This document shows, piece after piece, positions 14,789 through 21,887 of a DNA stretch of 64,000 nucleotides (within the stretch, counting starts at the first letter, position 1; each line of letters opens with the position of its first letter). Source of the DNA: Candidatus Cloacimonadota bacterium. GTDB lineage: Bacteria > Muiribacteriota > UBA6191. The stretch is taken from contig JAGSHD010000008.1 of the NCBI GenBank assembly GCA_023954715.1, forward strand, positions 1 through 64,000, given 5' to 3'. The position numbers were made by a program, and so were the translations under genes. Under the pieces are notes generated by a model that saw nothing but the letters and a program-made list of their open reading frames with translations, was not told the origin of the DNA and ran no database searches.

Positions 14789-14909
14789 AATTAAAGATGT
14801 AGTAAGAAATTACTACACAAATGAGAGATGGGTTTTAGTGGACCTTGGTAAAGGTAAAAAATATATAAGTGAAACTAAATACTACGAATTAAGAAAATTA
14901 AATAAATAA
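14772..14909 (+). CDS. Conserved small pre-integrase protein, excisionase candidate (homologue of 53812-53967)
   Basis: The 45-residue protein contains VRNYYTNERWVLVDLGKGKK and YISETKYYEL. The prophage B protein at 53812 has the same core (TNYYTGERWYLVDLGKDEKY, then ISEAKYLEL). Both lie immediately upstream of the integrase gene with only a hairpin leader between. Conservation of a protein this small in an otherwise variable stretch indicates a real gene. Position and size suit an Xis-like directionality factor; that role is inferred. Confidence 0.65.
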   Translation: MSLDIKIKDVVRNYYTNERWVLVDLGKGKKYISETKYYELRKLNK

Positions 14910-14943
14910 CAACAGCTCCCAAAAACAGAATAAAAAACAATAA

Positions 14944-14986
14944 ATTATGAGTCATTTTTGACTCATAGTCAGGCAATCTTTTTGCA
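14944..14986 (+). repeat. Double-hairpin leader unit 3, before the integrase
   Basis: ATTATGAGTC (14944-14953) pairs with GACTCATAGT (14960-14969) with one mismatch. The first arm changed from TTAG to ATGAG relative to units 1 and 2 and the second arm changed to match. The second stem is AGGCAATCTTTTTGC (GCAA/TTGC). The compensatory change is good evidence for a conserved RNA stem. Confidence 0.7.
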
Positions 14987-15010
14987 AAAAAATAATGGAA
15001 GGACTTGAAA

Positions 15011-16021
15011 ATGGCATATATAAGAAAAGTAAAACTATCTAACAATAAAACTAGTTATAGAGTAAGAATTCGAATAGATGGTAAAGATATATCAAAGAGC
15101 TTTAGATCTATGGGAGAAGCTAGAAATTATGTATTAGAAGTTGAAGGAGAATTGGAAAGTGGTGCTTATTCTAATGTTAAGGGTGATGTGCTATGTCAGA
15201 AATTATTTGAAAGGTATGTTTCAGAAGTTGTCCCACATCGTAAGCACCCAGAAAAATATTTAACTGCATTTAATTTCTTTATTCCAAAGATAGGGCATTT
15301 AGAAGTTAAAGATATAACTTTACCCTTATTACATGATATTAGACAAAAACTAATTAAGGAATCAAAGATAAGCTTTACCACAATTAACAGATATTTTGCT
15401 ACGGTAGGTAGAAGCTTTGCAATGGGTATTGAGTGGGAAATGGTCTTAGAAAATCCATTCTCAAAATTGGGTAAGTTGAAAGAACCAAAAGGGAGAGTTA
15501 GGTTTCTATCTGATGATGAAAGAGAAAGATTACTAGCAGAGTGTAAAAAGGTAGATTACTTATATCTTGTTGTAATAATAGCTCTTACTACTGGAGCAAG
15601 AAAGAGTGAAATTATGACCTTAAAATGGAGTCAGATAAATTTCAAAGAAAACTTTATAACTCTTGAGGATACAAAAAATGATGAAAGAAGAGCTTTACCA
15701 CTTTGTAAGTATTCAAAAGATTTATTACTAAGCTGGAAGGATAAGAAAATTGATGAAACAAATGTTTTTAATATTAAACAATGTAGAAGATCATGGCCAA
15801 CAGCATTAAAAGCTTCAGGGGTGAAAGACTTTAGATTTCATGACCTTAGACATTCATGCGCTTCATATTTAGCAATGCAAGGAGTACCACTTTTAGCAAT
15901 TGCCGATATTCTAGGGCATAAAACCTTAGATATGGTTAAGAGGTATGCACATTTATCTAATGATTATAGAGGTAAAATTATTGATACTTTAGGGGAGTAT
16001 TTATTTCCAGAAGAAAAATAG
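15011..16021 (+). CDS. int: Prophage A integrase, tyrosine recombinase
   Basis: The 336-residue protein has an N-terminal arm-binding domain (IRKVKLSNNKTSYRVRIRI, about 4-22), a SAM-like core-binding domain (60-150) and the catalytic domain with TTGARKSEIMTL (Arg197), FHDLRHSCASYL (His277, Arg280), DILGHKTLDMVKRYAHL (His303, Tyr312). It is about 70% similar by eye to the B integrase at 54055. The ATG at 15011 matches the homologue's start and follows GGAAGGA. It should catalyse integration at the tRNA-like att site 1.1 kb downstream. A strong terminator follows. Confidence 0.9.
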   Translation: MAYIRKVKLSNNKTSYRVRIRIDGKDISKSFRSMGEARNYVLEVEGELESGAYSNVKGDVLCQKLFERYVSEVVPHRKHPEKYLTAFNFFIPKIGHLEVKDITLPLLHDIRQKLIKESKISFTTINRYFATVGRSFAMGIEWEMVLENPFSKLGKLKEPKGRVRFLSDDERERLLAECKKVDYLYLVVIIALTTGARKSEIMTLKWSQINFKENFITLEDTKNDERRALPLCKYSKDLLLSWKDKKIDETNVFNIKQCRRSWPTALKASGVKDFRFHDLRHSCASYLAMQGVPLLAIADILGHKTLDMVKRYAHLSNDYRGKIIDTLGEYLFPEEK

Positions 16022-16050
16022 AATTCTAATTTAAATATACGATATTAAAA

Positions 16051-16080
16051 AATGATAGCAAATATATGCTATCATTTTTT
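16051..16080. terminator. Intrinsic terminator after the integrase
   Basis: A perfect 10-base stem AATGATAGCA / TGCTATCATT (16051-16060 and 16067-16076) with a 6-base loop is followed by a T-run to 16080 and preceded by an A-run. It can therefore act for the integrase operon and possibly for the opposite strand. Confidence 0.85.
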
Positions 16081-16106
16081 CGTTATTGAGTTATGAGGAG
16101 TATTTG

Positions 16107-16880
16107 ATGGCAGAAATAACAGAGTTTACTAAAGAAAAAAAGTTTAGCGATATTCTTAAAGAAATAACTTTAACTAAAAGTGAGGAAAATGAAGCTCGTG
16201 ATAAAGCAGCTATTAAAAAAGGAAAAGATACCCTAAACTTAGTGCCTGGTGTAAAGCAGTTACAATCTCTTGTAAGTTGGGAAACAGACGCGCAAAAAAC
16301 AATTGAAGATGAAAAAACAAAGAGATTATTATGTAAATTGCATAGAGATCTTGAGGAAATGAAAGTATCAGCACAAAAGCGAGAAGACTTTTTCGACTCA
16401 TTTCAAGGAATCGATTTGTATAGTAAAGTAAGGAAACAAGTTGATTATTCTACTATAAATGAAATGGGGACTGCGCTGGCATTTATTATAAATTCAGATT
16501 TTGAAAACCAATTTAATGAGCATAATTTTGCAATTGCACAGTTGAGCAATTTAAGTCCATATACAATTAAAGTATTATCTGATTGGGTGCAGCCACAATT
16601 TCCGATTAGAATTTTAGTAAGTAGAAACTCTCCAACAGATGAAAATTGGATATCTAATTTATCTTTGAATTATTGCAAGCAAAAGTCCTATAATAAAAAA
16701 TTTTTAAATCTAGTAACTTTTAGTATAAATGAGTTGAAATCAAGTGGATTAATAGATGCAACTTATGTTGCTGATCACGGTGACGATAATAGAGGTATAT
16801 TGAAGGCAAAAAGCTTCAATGTGAAATTAACTAATAATGGTAAATTTTTACATAATTATATAAAGACTAACAAACCATAA
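16107..16880 (+). CDS. Hypothetical protein in hotspot 2 of prophage A
   Basis: The ATG at 16107 follows GAGGAG and gives 257 residues. The first third is highly charged and helical (EENEARDKAAIKKGKDTLNL, then a helix with LCKLHRDLEEM). The rest contains PYTIKVLSDWVQPQFPIRIL and a C-terminal winged-helix-like end (SFNVKLTNNGKFLHNYI). I do not recognise a family. It lies alone between the integrase terminator and att1, the position that in prophage B holds the PRTase and DprA genes. I infer that it is an accessory, possibly defence, gene. Confidence 0.55.
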   Translation: MAEITEFTKEKKFSDILKEITLTKSEENEARDKAAIKKGKDTLNLVPGVKQLQSLVSWETDAQKTIEDEKTKRLLCKLHRDLEEMKVSAQKREDFFDSFQGIDLYSKVRKQVDYSTINEMGTALAFIINSDFENQFNEHNFAIAQLSNLSPYTIKVLSDWVQPQFPIRILVSRNSPTDENWISNLSLNYCKQKSYNKKFLNLVTFSINELKSSGLIDATYVADHGDDNRGILKAKSFNVKLTNNGKFLHNYIKTNKP

Positions 16881-16962
16881 GTTTGTATTGTGGTATAGAA
16901 TCTAAAGCGAAACATTTATTTTTATTTTTTTGAATAAAATGTTAAAAATTTCGGTTGAAAAA

Positions 16963-17006
16963 TTCTCGTCGATTTCTCGTCTATTTTTTTTATAATTGTC
17001 GATTTT
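16963..17006. repeat. Tandem arm-type sites beside att1
   Basis: TTCTCGTCGAT (16963-16973) is followed directly by TTCTCGTCTAT (16974-16984), and a shorter TGTCGATTTT lies about 10 bases on. Short direct repeats 110-170 bases from the att core are the usual form of integrase arm-binding sites. No gene is visible in 16881-17415; the stretch holds these repeats, att1, its terminator and the left end of prophage B. Confidence 0.45.
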
Positions 17007-17117
17007 GAGTCTCAATTTAGATGTTTTTAAATTAATGAAAATCTTCTAAACCTTTTATACAAAACAAATAATTTATAAAACTGCTAAAATCGATAGCCTG
17101 TCATTACCACCAATTAG

Positions 17118-17164
17118 AATTGCGGAACAGGAAGTCACAGGTTCGAACCCTGTTAGGTGTACTC
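17118..17164 (+). other. att1: tRNA-3'-end-like attachment site between prophages A and B
   Basis: The site contains a T-arm (ACAGG TTCGAAC CCTGT) and an acceptor-like tail, but no 5' half of a tRNA is present upstream. Its 29-base core (17136-17164) is identical to that of att2. The tail ends TGTACTC with no encoded CCA. It is therefore the junction left by tandem integration at one tRNA-like target. Confidence 0.8.
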
Positions 17165-17169
17165 GCTAG

Positions 17170-17214
17170 AACCCTTTGTTAATCATGGTCTTCATGGTTG
17201 CTGAGGGTTTTTCT
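17170..17214 (+). terminator. tRNA-type terminator following att1
   Basis: AACCCT (17170-17175) pairs with AGGGTT (17204-17209) around an inner stem (TCATG/CATGG), with a T-rich tail. A diverged version follows att2 at 57536-57581. It is probably the original terminator of the target tRNA gene carried along with the att duplication. Confidence 0.7.
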
Positions 17215-17245
17215 TTTTCTCCAATGAGTAAAAAATATCCAAATT

Positions 17246-17254
17246 TTATCCACA
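17246..17254 (+). other. TTATCCACA box at the left end of prophage B
   Basis: The nonamer TTATCCACA equals the DnaA-box consensus and is preceded by ATATCCAAA. The same box with similar neighbours lies near att2 (57370-57378) and att3 (60495-60503). It is either an integrase arm site or a true DnaA-binding site. Confidence 0.5.
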
Positions 17255-17380
17255 CGAAAAAAAATACCAATTCTATCTCAATCATATTTGGTCATGTTGA
17301 CCATTTTCTCAACAAAATATTTTCGCTAAATAATCGCATTGTTTTCGCCAAATGATCTAGTCATACCTCCCTAAATACCT

Positions 17381-17386
17381 TATAAT
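17381..17386 (+). promoter_or_regulatory. Candidate -10 element for the late operon
   Basis: A perfect TATAAT lies 30 bases before the first packaging-region gene. No good -35 is present 15-19 bases upstream, so the promoter, if real, may need an activator, as late phage promoters often do. Confidence 0.35.
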
Positions 17387-17415
17387 TAAAGCAATAGATT
17401 ATTAAGGATTTTTTT

Positions 17416-17646
17416 ATGACTCTTCAAAAGCAAAACACAGATCTCAAATCAATACTTGTGAAACTTATAGCTGATCATCAAGCAGATATCCCAAAGTCTT
17501 CACTAGCAAAAGCCTTTGGTATCAATAGAACTACTCTTTTAAAAAGGCTTAAAAGCGGTTGGACTATGGAAATGGCTTTGATGACTCCAGTTATAGACCC
17601 AGTACAATCAGGTCGTTTAGGTGGACAAAGAAATGCTAGATCTTAA
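17416..17646 (+). CDS. Small helix-turn-helix protein at the start of the late region
   Basis: The 76-residue protein contains IPKSSLAKAFGINRTTLLKR (about 27-46), a clear helix-turn-helix, followed by a Gly-rich tail. It is the first frame after att1 and overlaps the next gene by 14 bases. It could be a transcriptional activator of late genes or a terminase-associated factor; neither can be decided from sequence. It has an AAGGA ribosome-binding site. Confidence 0.6.
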   Translation: MTLQKQNTDLKSILVKLIADHQADIPKSSLAKAFGINRTTLLKRLKSGWTMEMALMTPVIDPVQSGRLGGQRNARS

Positions 17647-18334
17647 TATCCATCATAATATCACTGAGTTTTCCAGGGATATTGATAAGATCTATCAAAG
17701 ACAAATCCCATTTGCAACTAAACAAGCCCTTAATGATTTAGTCTTTGATATTAAAACTCAACTTACAAAAGAGATCTTTAATATCTTTGATGATGCTAAT
17801 CCTTTTACTCTAAGAGCAATTGAAGTTGTAAAGGCACAGAAGACCAACTTAGAAGCAATCGTATATATTAGTAAAAAGCACGACTATTTAGTTAAGCAAG
17901 TAACAGGTGGACTACAGCAAGCAAAGAAATCCGTATTAACTGTACCTTGGGATAGACATGGCAATACTAAAAACATTTTTAAACGTGGCACAAACAATCT
18001 GATAAGAAACAAATTGGCAAAGATTTTTAAGACTTCCAAACGAAAAGACAAAAGCAGTAATCTTTGGAGAATGTTTTTCGTTGGTAAACCAAAAGGTCAT
18101 ATAAACTCTCCAGAAGGAATCTATGAAAGACTACCAAGAAACAGACCATACAATTCACCAAGAAGAAAGAGAGTAAACAGATCTCAGAAGCTACGACTAG
18201 TAGTTGCCTTTGAGAAGTCTACGTTTTATCAAAAGAAGTTTGAGTTTTATAAGATAGCGGAACAAGAAGTATCGATTGCTTTTCCAAAACTATTTGCCAA
18301 GCATTTTGAACGTGCAATTCGAACTATGAAATAG
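17633..18334 (+). CDS. Minor tail or neck protein, lambda gpZ-like
   Basis: The 233-residue basic protein starts at the ATG 17633 (an in-frame GTG lies 12 bases earlier). It has an N-terminal helix-rich part (IPFATKQALNDLVFDIKTQL) resembling phage neck or tail-completion proteins of the gpZ type, and a Lys/Arg-rich middle (RLPRNRPYNSPRRKRVNRSQ). In lambda such a gene lies after the capsid genes; here it precedes the terminase, which is unusual. The assignment rests on general pattern only. Confidence 0.45.
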   Translation: MLDLNIHHNITEFSRDIDKIYQRQIPFATKQALNDLVFDIKTQLTKEIFNIFDDANPFTLRAIEVVKAQKTNLEAIVYISKKHDYLVKQVTGGLQQAKKSVLTVPWDRHGNTKNIFKRGTNNLIRNKLAKIFKTSKRKDKSSNLWRMFFVGKPKGHINSPEGIYERLPRNRPYNSPRRKRVNRSQKLRLVVAFEKSTFYQKKFEFYKIAEQEVSIAFPKLFAKHFERAIRTMK

Positions 18335-18362
18335 TTTGTCTTAAAAATGAGAGTATAAATCT

Positions 18363-18500
18363 ATGGTAACTGCAAGACTATCAAACCAATTTGGTTTAAC
18401 ACAACGGGTCCTTCTACAGCCCTATCTAACGGGGGTGGTGCTCGCTCCCGATGGTTCTCTAGTTATAAAAATTTACAAAACCCATGTCCGTGTCCCATAA
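18363..18500 (+). CDS. Possible 45-residue gene overlapping a GC-rich cos candidate
   Basis: An ATG-initiated frame of 45 codons (MVTARLSNQFGLTQRV and on, ending KTHVRVP) stops 2 bases before the small terminase start. Its codons (CGG, CCC, GTG, GGG) are unlike the AT-rich neighbours and the ribosome-binding site is poor. The GC-rich core around 18401-18455, with CGGGGG and CTCCCG arms, lies just upstream of the small terminase gene, where lambda has cosB/cosN. Coding and packaging-site readings are both possible. Confidence 0.35.
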   Translation: MVTARLSNQFGLTQRVLLQPYLTGVVLAPDGSLVIKIYKTHVRVP

Positions 18501-18502
18501 AT

Positions 18503-18997
18503 ATGAGTGAATATACCCAAAAAGAGGTCTGTAATTTTATAGGAATGTCCGCTAGACAAGTTAGACGTTTACAAAGTTCTGGAGACTTAATAAAAGCTGG
18601 CATCTCAGGTAAGATTGATGGACCAAAATTTATACAGTCTTTGGTTGATTACAAGATTAAAATGACTATCAAAGACGATAGAGGACATGAGCAAAATCAA
18701 ATAGATTTAGAAGACGAAAAAAAGCAAAAGGCAAGATTAACCAAGTTACAGGCAGATAAAGAAGAGTTGATCGTAGCCAAAATGAAAAATGAACTCATCC
18801 CAATTTGTGATGTTTCTTTTGTGTGGACTAAATTGTTAAGTAACTTCAAATCAAAATGTTTGGCTTTGATTTCAAAGATTGGTCCAAGAGTAGTTCATCT
18901 TGATGAGTTATCAGAAGTTCAAGAAATACTAGAGCAAGAAATTCATCAGGTTTTGATTGAATTAAGCGAGTTTGAAGAAAATGACTATATCACTTAG
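18503..18997 (+). CDS. Terminase small subunit, lambda Nu1-like
   Basis: The 164-residue protein has an N-terminal winged helix-turn-helix (YTQKEVCNFIGMSARQVRRL, about 4-23), as in Nu1, which binds cos DNA. A basic middle helix (KQKARLTKLQADKEELIVAK) and a C-terminal helical part for contact with the large subunit follow. It directly precedes and overlaps the large-terminase gene, as in lambda. It would recognise the packaging site, possibly the GC-rich block just upstream. Confidence 0.75.
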   Translation: MSEYTQKEVCNFIGMSARQVRRLQSSGDLIKAGISGKIDGPKFIQSLVDYKIKMTIKDDRGHEQNQIDLEDEKKQKARLTKLQADKEELIVAKMKNELIPICDVSFVWTKLLSNFKSKCLALISKIGPRVVHLDELSEVQEILEQEIHQVLIELSEFEENDYIT

Positions 18998-20813
18998 TTT
19001 ACTTGAGTCATTAAAGTCTAATCTACTCCTTTTAAAACCACCACAAAAAATGACTATTACAGAGTGGTCAGATAGATATAGATATTTATCAGTGGAGTCA
19101 TCAGCTGAACCAGGAAAATACTATTCAGATAGGGCACCTTTTCAACGTGGAATCATGAATTCATGTAATTTAAAGGGCATAGATGATATTACAATTATGA
19201 CCTCTGCTCAGGTTGGAAAAACTACTTTCTTAGAAAATATTATTGCCTATTATATTGATCAAGATCCTTGCCCTATTTTACTGGTTCAACCAACAGTTGA
19301 AATTGCAGAAGATTTTTCAAAAAGAAGGTTGGCTCCAATGATTCGAGATACTCCACGACTTTCATTAAAAGTAATGGATTCAAAATCAAAAATATCTGGC
19401 AATACTCTTTCTCATAAAAACTTTCCTGGCGGGTCTTTGGCTTTGACAGGTTCAAATTCACCAGCTGGTCTTGCTTCAAAACCAATTCGAGTTGTTTTAT
19501 TTGATGAAGTTTCAAGATTTTCAGAGTCAGCAGGAACAGAAGGAGATCCAGTTAGTTTAGGAGAGAAGCGAACCAAGACCTTTCCTAATAGAAAAAAGAT
19601 AAAAGTTTCAACTCCTGGTATAAAGGGGATTTGTAGGATCAACTCCGATTTTATAAAAGGGGATCAAAGAAAGTACTTTGTTCCTTGCCCTTTTTGCCAA
19701 GAGTATCAAGTTCTGCAATTTTCAAATCTAAAATATACAAATAAAGATCCAAGCACAGCTCAGTTTGAATGTGAATATTGTGAAAAACTAATTGATCATA
19801 AGTATAAAATGAAAATGATTCAAGAAGGAGAATGGAGAAAAACCAAGGAGTCTGACTCTAAAAATAGAGTGTCTTTTCATATATGGGAGGCTTACAGTCC
19901 TTGGGTTACTTGGGAAGAGATTATACAAACTCATTTAGATTCATTAGAAGATCCAGAGTTAAGAAAGACTTTTATAAATACATCTCTTGGCGAAGTTTGG
20001 GAGGATTCGCAAGGAGAAGAAATAGCGATTGAAGAGTTTGATAAAAGACGACAAGAGATCTCACTCGAAAATATACCTGGTGAAGTTATGGTTTTAACAG
20101 CAGGAGTAGATACTCAGCCAGATCGATTAGAAGTACAAATCCATGGTTATGGCAAAGGTGAAGAATGTTATGTACTTGATCAAGTAGTTTTGTTTGGATC
20201 ACCAGAGCTAGAGTCAACTTGGGACCAACTCGATGAAGTTATCAATAAGACCTATGAAAACGTACATGGTAACTTAAGAATCATGCAGACCTTTATTGAT
20301 ACAGGTGGAGCGAATACCGAAGCAGTTTACTCTTATGTAGCCCGAAAGAAATCATTAAAAATCAGAGGAATCAAAGGGGCGAATACTGCAAATGCTCCAC
20401 TGATTGGAAAAGGTCAGGCTCGAAGGAAGGGCAAAAAAAGAAATGATATAAAACTGTTGTTGCTTGGAGTAGATACCGCAAAAGAAAGCCTATTTGAACG
20501 GATCAAACATGTAAAAGAATCAGGTCCTAAATATATTCACTTCGCTTCACACTTAGAAAATGAGTTTTTTGATCAACTCACTGCTGAGAGGTTGGTCCAT
20601 GTAAAACAAAAAGGAGTTTATGTAAGAAAGTGGAAAAAGATCAGAGATAGAAATGAAGCCTTAGATTGTTTTATATATGCCTTTGTAGCAATGAAGCTTT
20701 TGAACCCAGCATGGACTAAAATTTATAATAGAAGACATAAAATAAAGGATAAACCACCAGTCAAAAAACCAAGAACTAAACGTCAAACTTCTGGTTTTAA
20801 GATGAATGCTTAA
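18981..20813 (+). CDS. Terminase large subunit, GpA family
   Basis: The 610-residue protein (ATG at 18981; a TTG at 18972 is also in frame) is the packaging motor and nuclease. It has TSAQVGKTTFLEN (about 74-86) as Walker A, RVVLFDEVSRF (about 170-180) as Walker B, a zinc-finger-like CPFCQEYQV ... CEYCEKL insertion, and a nuclease domain starting TAGVDTQPDRLEVQIHGYG. Length and order match lambda gpA and relatives. It overlaps the small subunit by 17 bases. Confidence 0.9.
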   Translation: MTISLSLLESLKSNLLLLKPPQKMTITEWSDRYRYLSVESSAEPGKYYSDRAPFQRGIMNSCNLKGIDDITIMTSAQVGKTTFLENIIAYYIDQDPCPILLVQPTVEIAEDFSKRRLAPMIRDTPRLSLKVMDSKSKISGNTLSHKNFPGGSLALTGSNSPAGLASKPIRVVLFDEVSRFSESAGTEGDPVSLGEKRTKTFPNRKKIKVSTPGIKGICRINSDFIKGDQRKYFVPCPFCQEYQVLQFSNLKYTNKDPSTAQFECEYCEKLIDHKYKMKMIQEGEWRKTKESDSKNRVSFHIWEAYSPWVTWEEIIQTHLDSLEDPELRKTFINTSLGEVWEDSQGEEIAIEEFDKRRQEISLENIPGEVMVLTAGVDTQPDRLEVQIHGYGKGEECYVLDQVVLFGSPELESTWDQLDEVINKTYENVHGNLRIMQTFIDTGGANTEAVYSYVARKKSLKIRGIKGANTANAPLIGKGQARRKGKKRNDIKLLLLGVDTAKESLFERIKHVKESGPKYIHFASHLENEFFDQLTAERLVHVKQKGVYVRKWKKIRDRNEALDCFIYAFVAMKLLNPAWTKIYNRRHKIKDKPPVKKPRTKRQTSGFKMNA

Positions 20814-20921
20814 TGATTTGAAAAACTCCTTCAGAGCTTGTAAGTACATAGATAATTTGGGATGATTAAACTAAACTTATATAACTTTTCAAATATTATA
20901 GATTAATCTGCTATAAAACCA

Positions 20922-21161
20922 TTGGATACGATATTGGATAAATTAGAAAAAAAAGTATACTTGTTACAACACTGTTATGAGTTGAACGATCAGGAAGAAG
21001 TTAAAGTGATTGGTATTTACTCTTCAAAAGAAGAGGCTAATAATACAATTGAAAGACTTGTATTAGAAGTAGGCTTTAAGGATTATCCAGATAAATTCTT
21101 TGTAGATGAATATCTTTTAAACAAAGATCATTGGTGTGATGGTTTTGTTACCGTGAGATAA
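20922..21161 (+). CDS. Small moron protein between terminase and portal genes
   Basis: The 79-residue protein (TTG start at 20922, or 20934) reads as a compact alpha/beta domain, with VYLLQHCYELNDQEEVKVIG, SKEEANNTIERL and a C-terminal FFVDEYLLNKDHWCDGFVTV. The last phrase resembles small immunity-type proteins of the DUF7336 kind, which I recall only by pattern. It lies with the next gene where lambda has nothing, so it is probably a moron acquired by the phage. Function unknown. Confidence 0.5.
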   Translation: MDTILDKLEKKVYLLQHCYELNDQEEVKVIGIYSSKEEANNTIERLVLEVGFKDYPDKFFVDEYLLNKDHWCDGFVTVR

Positions 21162-21167
21162 AAAATT

Positions 21168-21737
21168 ATGGTAAAACACATAAATTTACAGTTTCACTCA
21201 ACATCAAAAGAGTCGAAAGAGTTCATTAGTAAAATTTGTCAGAAGTTAGATGTGAACATTGCTATTTTACGGTTTGTTCCAGAGTTTTCAGTGCAAGAAA
21301 TTACTGTTGATCACGATATCTTGAAAGAACTAAAGTCTTTAGATGGATTAAAGTATCGATCTATAGTTTTTAATCTAAAATCATTTGTAGTAGATGTAGA
21401 AAGTCAGAAAGAATTTTATGAATTAAACCCTCAAGCACTAACTTTTGAAATTGGAGAAGAAAGTAAAGATGTCATAAGAGAGTCTTGGCTACATACATCA
21501 ATCTATATGGATGATATTGACTCTCAAAAATGCTGGCAAAAAATAGCACGAGAATTAAAAAAAATTAGTACTTGTGGAGCCTGGGCAATGAACCCCAAGA
21601 CGAACGGTAGACACTTTTATAAGAATCATAGATACACCGAAGGAATAAAAGCCGCTCAAAAGAAAGGGCTCAAGATATTGCCTAGTGCTGGAATCATTGA
21701 ACATGATTTCTTATCTCCACCTCCTACAAAAGATTAA
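21168..21737 (+). CDS. Hypothetical moron protein
   Basis: The 189-residue protein starts 6 bases after the preceding small gene. It has alternating strands and helices (FHSTSKESKEFISKICQ, AILRFVPEFSVQEI), a Trp-containing C-terminal part (CGAWAMNPKTNGRHFY) and a basic stretch (AAQKKGLKILPSAG). I do not recognise a family. Paired with the 79-residue gene and followed by a C-rich presumed Rho-terminator, it forms a separate two-gene unit between the terminase and gpW/portal genes. It could be an exclusion or toxin-like moron. Confidence 0.5.
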   Translation: MVKHINLQFHSTSKESKEFISKICQKLDVNIAILRFVPEFSVQEITVDHDILKELKSLDGLKYRSIVFNLKSFVVDVESQKEFYELNPQALTFEIGEESKDVIRESWLHTSIYMDDIDSQKCWQKIARELKKISTCGAWAMNPKTNGRHFYKNHRYTEGIKAAQKKGLKILPSAGIIEHDFLSPPPTKD

Positions 21738-21850
21738 TCTCCCTAGTCACCCCCAACCCAATTCTCCACCCAAATCCCAAAAAATACCGTCACCAAATAA
21801 CCCCTTAAATCCGCACCAAAAAGCCAAATAAAAAAACTTCAATGTAACCC
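21738..21850 (+). terminator. C-rich, G-poor stretch, candidate Rho-dependent terminator (rut)
   Basis: About 110 bases with many C and only a handful of G (runs such as CACCCCCAACCCAATTCTCC) stand out from the AT-rich surroundings. High C with low G and little structure is the signature of rut sites. It separates the two-gene moron from the head genes. An inverted TGTAAC / GTTACA pair follows at about 21843-21872. Confidence 0.45.
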
Positions 21851-21887
21851 CTTGTTTAGAGTAATTGTTACACCTTTTACTTAAATC

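Larger units (their letters stand above)
1..17164. mobile_element. Prophage A, right part (lambda-like)
   Basis: The stretch runs from the window edge to att1. It shows the lysis-to-integrase half of a prophage whose structural genes must lie upstream. Its lysis-cassette membrane protein, solenoid moron, ribbon-helix-helix pair, replication genes, XerC-like recombinase, small pre-integrase gene and integrase each have a homologue in the same order in prophage B. This colinearity is seen directly from the translated proteins. The cargo blocks at 2741-8316 and 16107-16880 have no counterpart in B. Confidence 0.85.

Noticed and set aside
13363-14990. Integron-type attC sites or a CRISPR array
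   Set aside because: The units are leaders before genes, spaced by whole genes of different size, and lack the attC core motifs and any integron integrase; there are no short regular spacers or cas genes.
17100-17164. A complete tRNA gene at att1
   Set aside because: Only the T-arm and acceptor-like 3' end fold; no D-arm, anticodon arm or matching 5' acceptor strand is present upstream.
17246-17254. A chromosomal replication origin based on the TTATCCACA boxes
   Set aside because: Only isolated boxes next to att copies are present, with no dnaA or dnaN genes or extended AT-rich unwinding region.
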